Below are positions 1 to 5,002 of a DNA stretch of 9,233 bases, one piece after another. Each line of letters starts with the position of its first letter. Positions within the stretch are counted from its first letter, which is position 1. Below the pieces are notes generated by a model. The model had not been told where the DNA came from and ran no database searches. It worked only from the letters and a program-made list of their open reading frames with translations. The DNA is from DAITAZ01 sp036824045 (GTDB lineage: Bacteria > Pseudomonadota > Gammaproteobacteria > Burkholderiales > Rhodocyclaceae): NCBI GenBank assembly GCA_036824045.1, contig DAITAZ010000068.1:1-9233 (forward strand). The letters run 5' to 3'. A program made the position numbers and the translations under genes.

Positions 1-18
1 ACCTTCTGTACCCTGTGA
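1..18 (+). CDS. zapD: C-terminal end of probable ZapD (cell division protein), partial
   Basis: Only the last five codons and the stop are present. They read T-F-C-T-L followed by TGA at 16-18. Betaproteobacterial ZapD proteins commonly end in a ...FELTFC-like tail, and zapD usually sits directly upstream of yacG in this group. The TGA overlaps the yacG ATG by one base, which is typical of genes translated together. ZapD crosslinks FtsZ filaments at the division ring. The identification rests on five residues plus gene order, so it is an inference. Confidence 0.5.
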   Translation, partial: TFCTL

Positions 19-227
19 TGGAACTGCCCCGTCGACCGGCTGCGCCCGCACGGCAGGTGGCCTGCCCCGCGTGCGGCAAGGCTGTGGCCTGGGTGCCGGA
101 GAGCGCCTTCCGCCCTTTCTGTTCTGCCCGCTGCAAGCAGATCGACCTGGGCGCCTGGGCCCAGGAAGAATACCGGGTGCCGGGTGCTCCGGGTTCCGAT
201 TTGCCCGAAACCTTGCCGGAGCGCTGA
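18..227 (+). CDS. yacG: YacG, zinc-binding DNA gyrase inhibitor
   Basis: This 69-residue protein has the YacG zinc site: C16-x2-C19 followed by C35-x3-C39. The family-typical stretch FRPFCSxRCKxIDLGxW and the E-x-YRVP segment are both present. In E. coli, YacG binds GyrB and inhibits DNA gyrase supercoiling; that role is family knowledge. The ATG at 18 is preferred over the GTG at 15 because it overlaps the stop of the upstream (zapD-like) gene, giving translational coupling, and no Shine-Dalgarno sequence is evident. The C-terminal tail after YRVP is rich in Pro and Glu and probably disordered. The gene converges on the Nudix gene across 63 bases. Confidence 0.93.
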   Translation: MELPRRPAAPARQVACPACGKAVAWVPESAFRPFCSARCKQIDLGAWAQEEYRVPGAPGSDLPETLPER

Positions 228-290
228 GCGCCGTAGCGGCGGGCGCTGGCGCAGGGGCCAGAGGTTCGCCGGTTTCGGCTTGTTCTCCCG

Positions 291-1229
291 CTAGGCGCCC
301 CAGAATGCGCGGATGCCCGCCACGCCGTGGGCGCCTGCCGTGCGGGCTTCATCCTGATCTTCAGGTGTCATGCCGCCCAGGGCGAACAGGGGCAGGGACG
401 TGTCCGCCGCCAGTGCGGTGAAGGACGCCCAACCCAAGGCTGCCTGACCCGGATGGCTGGCGGTGGGCAATACCGGGCCGAGCAGGGCGTAATCCAGTTC
501 CAGTTGGGCAGCCCGCTCCAGTTCTTCCCGGTTGTGGCAGGAGGCCCCTACCCAGGGCAAGGCAGGGCGGGTGCCCGCCAGATTCAGCTCGCGCGCGGGC
601 AGGTGCACGCCGTCTGCGCCCAGTTCCTCGGCCAGTTGCCGGTCCTGGTGCAGGATGAGCTGGCCGCCATGCTGCCGTACCCGAAGCAGGGCTTCCCGGG
701 CGAACGTGCGCCGCGCATCCGGCTGGAGGGCGGGTTCGCGCACCAGCACCAGCCGCAGTCCGTCGACGAGTCGCCGCTCAAGCTGTTGCAACTGGGCGGT
801 GACGCCGATCTCCCCGGCGCGGGTGATGGCCAATTGGCGCGGGAGCCGCAGGGCCTTGAGGATGGGCGCATTGGCCGGCAGCATGGGTTCCACGACCGCT
901 TGGTCGGGGGCCTGCCAGGCCAGCGCGCTGTGTTGATGGTCGCGCACGGTGCCGCTCCAGGCTTCTACCTGAAAGAAGTGCAGGCGGACCAGCGCGTGGG
1001 GGTAATCGAACTGCCGGGTGAGCCAGGGATAGGCCCGGGTGACGGTGATCTCCAGCTCTTCTTGCAACTCCCGGACCAGAGCGTCCCGTACGCTTTCGCC
1101 AGGCTCCACCTTGCCGCCGGGGAACTCCCACCAACCCGCGTAGGGTGTGCCTTCCGGGCGCTGGCCCAGCAGATAGCTGCCATCCGGCCGCAGGATGACC
1201 GCTGCCGCCACGTCCACCACTTTGCGCAT
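291..1229 (-). CDS. Nudix hydrolase (MutT-like) fused to a ThiE/TenI-like domain
   Basis: This 312-residue protein has two domains. Residues 1-130 are a MutT-type Nudix domain that would hydrolyse an (oxidised) nucleoside triphosphate such as 8-oxo-dGTP. The Nudix box spans residues 39-61 (GKVEPGE...RELQEELEI), with the usual Gly near its end replaced by Glu. Residues 133-312 resemble thiamine phosphate synthase or TenI: GADGVHLPARE at 204-214, a DYALLGPV strand at 246-253 and FALGGMTPED at 282-291. The ThiE pyrophosphate-binding TKTK-like loop reads TASHPG here, so synthase activity is doubtful. Fusions of this kind are known in beta- and gammaproteobacteria, but the role of the second domain is unsettled. 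The ATG at 1229 is one base after the ATPase stop and has AGGGG upstream inside that gene. The frame stays open further upstream, but that stretch overlaps the ATPase and is not family-like. Confidence 0.92.
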   Translation of the reverse strand: MRKVVDVAAAVILRPDGSYLLGQRPEGTPYAGWWEFPGGKVEPGESVRDALVRELQEELEITVTRAYPWLTRQFDYPHALVRLHFFQVEAWSGTVRDHQHSALAWQAPDQAVVEPMLPANAPILKALRLPRQLAITRAGEIGVTAQLQQLERRLVDGLRLVLVREPALQPDARRTFAREALLRVRQHGGQLILHQDRQLAEELGADGVHLPARELNLAGTRPALPWVGASCHNREELERAAQLELDYALLGPVLPTASHPGQAALGWASFTALAADTSLPLFALGGMTPEDQDEARTAGAHGVAGIRAFWGA

Positions 1230-1230
1230 C

Positions 1231-2094
1231 CTAGAGCCCCTGCCGGCCGGCGTAGTCCCGGGCGAACTGCCAGGCGACCCGCCCGCTGCGGGAGCCGCGC
1301 AGCAACGCCCACTGCAGGGCTTCGCCGCGGCTGGCGGCGATTTCCGCTTCGCCCACGCCGAATTCGCCCAGCCAGTGATGGACCACCCGCAGGTATTCGT
1401 CCTGGCTGAATGGGTAGAAAGACAGCCACAGACCGAAACGCTCGGACAGCGAAATCTTTTCTTCCACCGTTTCGCCCGGGTGGATTTCGTCCCCCACGTG
1501 GCGGGTTTCCAGGTTTTCGGCCATGAACTCGGGCATGAGGTGGCGCCGGTTCGAGGTGGCGTAGATGAGCACGTTGTCCGGCACGCTGGCCACGGAGCCA
1601 TCCAGCACACTCTTCAGGGCCTTGTAGCCGGGCTCCGATGCCTCGAAGGAAAGGTCGTCACAAAAGATTACGAAGCGCTCCGGGCGGTTGTTCACCAGCT
1701 CCACAATGTCGAGCAGGTCCGCCAGATCGCCCTTGTCCACCTCGATCAGGCGCAGTCCCTGGTTGGCGTACTCATGCAGCAGCGCCTTCACCAGCGAGGA
1801 CTTGCCGGTACCTCTGGCGCCCGTGAGCAGGACATTGTTGGCCCGGCGTCCCTTGATGAACTGGCGGGTGTTTTCGTGGATCCGTCTTTTTTGCTCGTCG
1901 ATATCCTGGAGGTTGTCCAGACGGATAGTGTGCGGTCGCGTCACCGGTTGCAGGAAGCCCCGGCCGCCCTTCTTGCGCCAGCGGAACGCCACGGCGACGC
2001 GCCAGTCAGTCGGGGGCGGCGGGCCGGGAAAGACGGCCTCCAGCCGGTCCACCAGCGCCTCCATCCGGGCCAGGAAATGGGCGAATTCACTCAT
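1231..2094 (-). CDS. DUF815-family AAA+ ATPase
   Basis: This 287-residue P-loop ATPase has Walker A GARGTGKS at 92-99, Walker B FVIFCDDL at 141-148, a sensor-1-like IYATSN at 177-182 and a likely sensor-2 Arg in SGRVAWQF near 272. The flanking motifs VLLTGARGTGKSSLVKA, DNVLIYATSNRRHL and ERFGLWLSFYPFSQDEYL are typical of DUF815, a widespread bacterial family of unknown physiological role. No signal peptide or membrane segment is visible, so it is probably cytoplasmic. The ATG at 2094 has AGGAG upstream (minus strand), supporting it over the longer open frame. The gene overlaps the preceding small membrane-protein gene by 8 bp and is one base from the Nudix gene downstream, so all three are probably co-transcribed. 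The substrate or partner is unknown; an anchored ATPase working with the small membrane protein is an inference. Confidence 0.92.
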   Translation of the reverse strand: MSEFAHFLARMEALVDRLEAVFPGPPPPTDWRVAVAFRWRKKGGRGFLQPVTRPHTIRLDNLQDIDEQKRRIHENTRQFIKGRRANNVLLTGARGTGKSSLVKALLHEYANQGLRLIEVDKGDLADLLDIVELVNNRPERFVIFCDDLSFEASEPGYKALKSVLDGSVASVPDNVLIYATSNRRHLMPEFMAENLETRHVGDEIHPGETVEEKISLSERFGLWLSFYPFSQDEYLRVVHHWLGEFGVGEAEIAASRGEALQWALLRGSRSGRVAWQFARDYAGRQGL

Positions 2095-2191
2095 CACGGG
2101 TCTCCTGTCTATCCTTCCGGGGCCAGGTCCACCACACGATGAAAAGCAGCAGGGCAAGCGCCACGCCGGCTTCCAGCAGTATCACCCACAT
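2087..2191 (-). CDS. Small single-span membrane protein (34 aa)
   Basis: This is a short protein of unknown function that I infer to be real. From the ATG at 2191 it encodes 34 residues: MWVILLEAG, a hydrophobic stretch VALALLLFIVWWTW (about residues 10-23), then a charged tail PRKDRQETRDE. That is one membrane segment with a positively charged flank after it, suggesting a cytoplasmic C-terminus. A GGGAGG ribosome-binding site lies about 12 bases upstream on the minus strand. The stop overlaps the start of the ATPase gene by 8 bp, so translation is likely coupled. The frame stays open to 2272, but the upstream stretch is not protein-like. It could anchor or regulate the ATPase; this is inference only. 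Confidence 0.65.
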   Translation of the reverse strand: MWVILLEAGVALALLLFIVWWTWPRKDRQETRDE

Positions 2192-2228
2192 GGTTTGACG
2201 TACCTCCCGGGCCAATGGCTGCGGTGCA

Positions 2229-2247
2229 GGGCGGTATACTCCCGCCC
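2229..2247 (+). promoter_or_regulatory. Candidate -10 element inside an inverted repeat, mltA promoter region
   Basis: TATACT at 2235-2240 matches the sigma-70 -10 consensus at five of six positions. It lies in the spacer of a GGGCGG-N7-CCGCCC inverted repeat, extended to 7 bp by A2228/T2248. Transcription would start near 2247, about 33 bases before the mltA GTG. No good -35 sits at 16-18 bp; a TTGACG at 2195-2200 is too far away (34 bp spacer). The repeat could be an operator covering the -10. This 88-base gap must also hold the start signals for the divergent small-protein/ATPase operon, for which I see no clear promoter. Confidence 0.33.
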
Positions 2248-2279
2248 TTCCGCCAAGCCCCGACTCTAGCAAATTGAAC

Positions 2280-3554
2280 GTGATTCGCCATCTTGCCCTG
2301 TGGGGCAGCCTCGCCTTCGGGCTGATGCTCGCCGGTTGCGGCGGCGGCCCTCGCCCGCCCGCGCCCAGCGGGCCAGCCGAGCCCCGGCCCTCGACGTCCG
2401 TGTGTCAGGGCTGCCCGGGGTGCGTGCCTTGCCCGACCCCGCCCGTCGTAACGCCGCCGCCGGTGACGACCCCCGGCGTGCCCAGCGGGCCGCCGCTCTC
2501 CCTCAAGGGGCGCCCCCTGCAGCCTGCCCGGTGGTCTCAGCTCCCGGGGTGGGGGGAGGATGACCCCGTGCCCGCCCTGAGCGCCTTCCTGGCCAGTTGC
2601 CCGGCGCTCAAGGAGGCGGCGTGGCGCAAGCCCTGTGCCGAGGGGCGGATGCTCGCCGGGGCCGATGCGGCGACTGCCCGCCGGTTTTTCGAAACCAACT
2701 TCCAGCCCTATCAGGTGGTCAATGGCGACGGCAGTCGCGAGGGGCTTGTCACCGGATATTACGAACCCATCATCCGGGCAAGCCGTAGCCGCTCCCGTGC
2801 TTTCAACTACCCCCTCTATGCGCCGCCGGACGATCTGCTCACCATCGACCTGGGGGAGCAATACCCCGAGCTGAAAGGCATGCGTCTGCGTGGCCGGCTC
2901 GAGGGCAAGCGCGTTGTGCCTTACTACAGCCGGGCCGAATTGATGGGGCCGCGCCAGGGCGTGCTCAATGGCAAGGCGCTGTTCTATGCCGCCGACCCCA
3001 TCGAGTTGTTCTTCCTGCAAGTCCAGGGCTCGGGCCGACTGCAACTGGAGGATGGCGGTCAGGCGCGGGTGGGGTACGGGGACCACAATGGCTACCCCTA
3101 CCAGTCCATCGGAAAGTACCTGATCGACCGCGGGGAGTTGAAGGCCGAGCAGGCTTCCATGGACGGTATCAAGGGCTGGGCGCGTGCCAATCCGGGGCGG
3201 GTGGATGAACTGCTCAACGCCAACCCGGCGTACGTGTTCTTCCGGGAGCTGCCGGGGAACGGGACGGCCGGGCCGCCTGGCACCCTGGGCGTGCCCCTGA
3301 CCCCGGGGCGCAGCCTGGCGGTGGATACCAAAGCCATACCGCTCGGCGCGCCGGTGTTTCTGGCCACCACCCATCCCAATGCCCCCAAGCCGCTCAACCG
3401 CCTGATGCTGGCCCAGGATACAGGGGGCGCCATCAAAGGCGCAGTCCGCGCCGATTTCTACTGGGGCACGGGGCCTGAGGCGGGGCTGCAGGCGGGCCGC
3501 ATGAAGCAGAAGGGCCAGATGTGGGTGTTGATCCCCATGGGCGTGACGCAGTAG
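2280..3554 (+). CDS. mltA: MltA, membrane-bound lytic murein transglycosylase A (lipoprotein)
   Basis: This outer-membrane lipoprotein cleaves peptidoglycan glycan strands between MurNAc and GlcNAc, leaving 1,6-anhydro ends. From the GTG at 2280 it has 424 residues. A signal peptide ends in the lipobox LAGC with lipidated Cys20, followed by a Pro-rich linker to about residue 75. The MltA barrel domain includes GYYEP at 159-163. The C-terminal 3D domain has its three aspartates at D349 (VDTKAIPLG), D380 (AQDTGGAIKG) and D392 (RADFYWG). D380 aligns with the proposed catalytic Asp of E. coli MltA. It is longer than the E. coli protein (about 365 aa), partly because of the linker, which carries a CxxCxxCxxC cluster at 42-51. 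A TTG at 2274 is an alternative start. No Shine-Dalgarno sequence is visible for either. Confidence 0.95.
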   Translation: MIRHLALWGSLAFGLMLAGCGGGPRPPAPSGPAEPRPSTSVCQGCPGCVPCPTPPVVTPPPVTTPGVPSGPPLSLKGRPLQPARWSQLPGWGEDDPVPALSAFLASCPALKEAAWRKPCAEGRMLAGADAATARRFFETNFQPYQVVNGDGSREGLVTGYYEPIIRASRSRSRAFNYPLYAPPDDLLTIDLGEQYPELKGMRLRGRLEGKRVVPYYSRAELMGPRQGVLNGKALFYAADPIELFFLQVQGSGRLQLEDGGQARVGYGDHNGYPYQSIGKYLIDRGELKAEQASMDGIKGWARANPGRVDELLNANPAYVFFRELPGNGTAGPPGTLGVPLTPGRSLAVDTKAIPLGAPVFLATTHPNAPKPLNRLMLAQDTGGAIKGAVRADFYWGTGPEAGLQAGRMKQKGQMWVLIPMGVTQ

Positions 3555-3557
3555 TGC

Positions 3558-3572
3558 GCACGAAAACAGTGC
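3558..3572. promoter_or_regulatory. NtrC-like binding site 1 upstream of amt
   Basis: GCAC-N7-GTGC dyad with symmetrical flanks (CGCAC...GTGCG), starting four bases after the mltA stop. It has the half-site sequence and spacing of the classical NtrC site (TGCACC-N5-GGTGCA). Its centre, about 3565, lies near -130 relative to the predicted sigma-54 start, typical of an enhancer. Confidence 0.55.
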
Positions 3573-3588
3573 GTCAAACCTGGAAAAG

Positions 3589-3603
3589 GCACGTAATAGG
3601 TGC
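3589..3603. promoter_or_regulatory. NtrC-like binding site 2 upstream of amt
   Basis: GCAC-GTAATAG-GTGC, extended as GGCACG-N5-GGTGCG. Its right arm matches the NtrC half-site GGTGCA at five of six positions. It is centred 31 bp from site 1, about three helical turns, which would let dimers bind cooperatively on one face of the DNA. Confidence 0.58.
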
Positions 3604-3628
3604 GTAATTCCGTCGACTGGAAGGTGCG

Positions 3629-3643
3629 GCACTTGTTAAGTGC
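3629..3643. promoter_or_regulatory. NtrC-like binding site 3 upstream of amt
   Basis: GCAC-TTGTTAA-GTGC, a perfect inverted repeat with arms GCACTT/AAGTGC. It is centred 40 bp after site 2 and about 59 bp before the predicted start point. A further half-site, TGCAC at 3659-3663, leads into the -24 element and may be a weak fourth site. Confidence 0.55.
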
Positions 3644-3668
3644 GTGATTTTCAAGAGATGCACTAAGT

Positions 3669-3684
3669 TGGTTTGATTCTTGCT
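3669..3684 (+). promoter_or_regulatory. Sigma-54 (RpoN) promoter for amt
   Basis: TGG at 3669-3671 and TTGCT at 3680-3684 give the invariant GG and GC dinucleotides (3670-3671 and 3682-3683) separated by exactly 10 bases, as in TGGCACG-N4-TTGCW. The CACG part is replaced by TTTG. The predicted start is near 3695, about 27 bases before the amt ATG. Its position downstream of three NtrC-like dyads, before an ammonium transporter, supports the call. Confidence 0.62.
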
Positions 3685-3721
3685 CCAAGGGCTCCCATCG
3701 TTGAGTTTGTGGAGCCCCAAA

Positions 3722-4924
3722 ATGGAGCAGGCCAAGACAGCCGCAGACGTAGTGTTCATTCTTCTGGGTGCCATCATGGTACTCGCCATGCATGCCGGGT
3801 TTGCCTTCCTGGAACTTGGTACCGTGCGCAAGAAGAATCAGGTCAACGCCCTGGTGAAGATCCTGTGTGACTTCTCGGTGTCCACCGTTGCCTACTTCTT
3901 CATCGGCTACAGCATCGCCTATGGCACCCACTTCTTCACCGGCGCCTCGACGCTGGCCGAGCAAAGCGGTTATGGCCTGGTCAAGTTCTTCTTTCTGCTG
4001 ACCTTCGCTGCGGCCATTCCCGCCATCGTCTCCGGCGGTATTGCCGAGCGGGCCAAGTTCAACCCCCAGTTGCTGGCCACCTTTCTGCTGGTGGGCTTCG
4101 CCTATCCGTTCTTTGAAGGCATTGCCTGGAACCAGGCCTACGGCATTCAGGCCTGGCTGAAAGCCACCTTCGGCGAAGAGTTCCACGATTTCGCCGGCTC
4201 CGTGGTGGTACACGCCTTTGGCGGCTGGATCGGCCTCACCGCGGTGGTGCTGCTCGGTGCCCGCCGGGGCCGTTACAGCAAGGACGGCGGCATCGCCGCC
4301 CACCCGCCCTCAAGCATTCCCTTCCTTGCCCTGGGGGCGTGGATTCTGGCCGTGGGCTGGTTCGGCTTCAACGTCATGTCAGCCCAGACCCTGGACAAGA
4401 TTTCCGGCATTGTGGCGGTCAATTCGCTCATGGCCATGGTGGGCGGCACCCTCGCCGCGCTGTTCATCGGCCGGAACGACCCGGGCTTCGTGCACAACGG
4501 GCCCTTGGCCGGTCTGGTAGCCGTGTGCGCCGGCTCGGATGTGATGCACCCGATTGGTGCGCTCGCCACCGGCGTCGTCGCCGGCGCCCTGTTCGTCTAC
4601 ATGTTCACCCTTACCCAGAACCGCTGGAAGATCGATGACGTGCTCGGCGTGTGGCCGCTACACGGCCTTTGCGGGGCGTGGGGCGGTGTCGCCGCCGGCA
4701 TCTTCGGCAGTCAGGCCCTGGGGGGGCTCGGTGGCGTGGCCCTTGGAGCCCAGGTCGTCGGCACGCTGATGGGCGTGGGCATCGCCCTGGTCGCTGGCGG
4801 GGTAGTCTATGGCGCGCTCAAGGCCAGCCTCGGGCTGCGCCTCGACGCGGAGGACGAATTCAACGGCGCCGACCTCACCATCCACAAGATCACTGCCACA
4901 CCCGAGCGGGAAACGCTGTGGTGA
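3722..4924 (+). CDS. amt: Amt/MEP/Rh-family ammonium transporter
   Basis: This 400-residue polytopic inner-membrane protein has about 11 hydrophobic segments and takes up ammonium. Key Amt features are present by comparison with E. coli AmtB. DFAGSVVVH carries D156 and the first pore histidine H164. WFGFNVMS has F216 and S220, matching the pore-gate Phe and the ammonium-site Ser. WPLHGLCGAWG carries the second pore histidine H314. The histidines are 150 residues apart, as in AmtB (168/318). The C-terminal tail GLRLDAEDEFNGADLTIH resembles the cytoplasmic segment contacted by PII proteins. Unlike E. coli AmtB there is no obvious cleaved signal peptide. The ATG at 3722 is favoured by GGAG at 3711-3714; a TTG at 3680 would fall inside the sigma-54 element. 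No glnK adjoins it. Expression is probably induced by nitrogen limitation through NtrC. Confidence 0.96.
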   Translation: MEQAKTAADVVFILLGAIMVLAMHAGFAFLELGTVRKKNQVNALVKILCDFSVSTVAYFFIGYSIAYGTHFFTGASTLAEQSGYGLVKFFFLLTFAAAIPAIVSGGIAERAKFNPQLLATFLLVGFAYPFFEGIAWNQAYGIQAWLKATFGEEFHDFAGSVVVHAFGGWIGLTAVVLLGARRGRYSKDGGIAAHPPSSIPFLALGAWILAVGWFGFNVMSAQTLDKISGIVAVNSLMAMVGGTLAALFIGRNDPGFVHNGPLAGLVAVCAGSDVMHPIGALATGVVAGALFVYMFTLTQNRWKIDDVLGVWPLHGLCGAWGGVAAGIFGSQALGGLGGVALGAQVVGTLMGVGIALVAGGVVYGALKASLGLRLDAEDEFNGADLTIHKITATPERETLW

Positions 4925-4962
4925 TTCTGCCGGCGGCTCTCGGCGCCGGTCGCGCATGAAAC

Positions 4963-4990
4963 GAAGAAGGGGGCCGAGGCCCCCTTCTTC
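4963..4990. terminator. Bidirectional intrinsic terminator between amt and hsdR
   Basis: A perfect 12-bp stem (GAAGAAGGGGGC paired with GCCCCCTTCTTC) closes a four-base CGAG loop. A short ATTT tract follows on the plus strand and GTTTC on the minus strand. It begins 38 bases after the amt stop and ends 12 bases from the hsdR stop, so it suits both converging genes. The T-tracts are short, but the stem is strong. Confidence 0.8.
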
Positions 4991-5002
4991 ATTTGCGGCT
5001 GG

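Noticed and set aside
227..247. AGCGCC/GGCGCT repeat after yacG as a terminator
   Set aside because: The arms are only 6 bp with a 9-base loop and no T-tract follows. Such repeats are common by chance in GC-rich DNA, so the 63-base yacG–Nudix gap has no convincing terminator.
327..1409. Plus-strand open frame opposite the Nudix–ThiE gene (360 codons), and the related one at 1195-2142
   Set aside because: Both are antisense to well-supported genes and lack recognisable motifs or ribosome-binding sites.
2195..2200. TTGACG as a -35 box for mltA
   Set aside because: It matches the -35 consensus well, but the spacer to the TATACT at 2235 is 34 bp, twice the normal length.
2109..3632. Long minus-strand open frame opposite mltA (507 codons)
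   Set aside because: It is antisense to a clear MltA with all signature motifs, and its His/Arg/Pro/Gly-rich translation has no recognisable domain. It is a high-GC shadow frame.
3624..3643. Alternative sigma-54 elements built on CGGCAC or AGGCAC in the amt leader
   Set aside because: The GG-to-GC spacing is 12 bases instead of the required 10, and these stretches fit NtrC dyads better.
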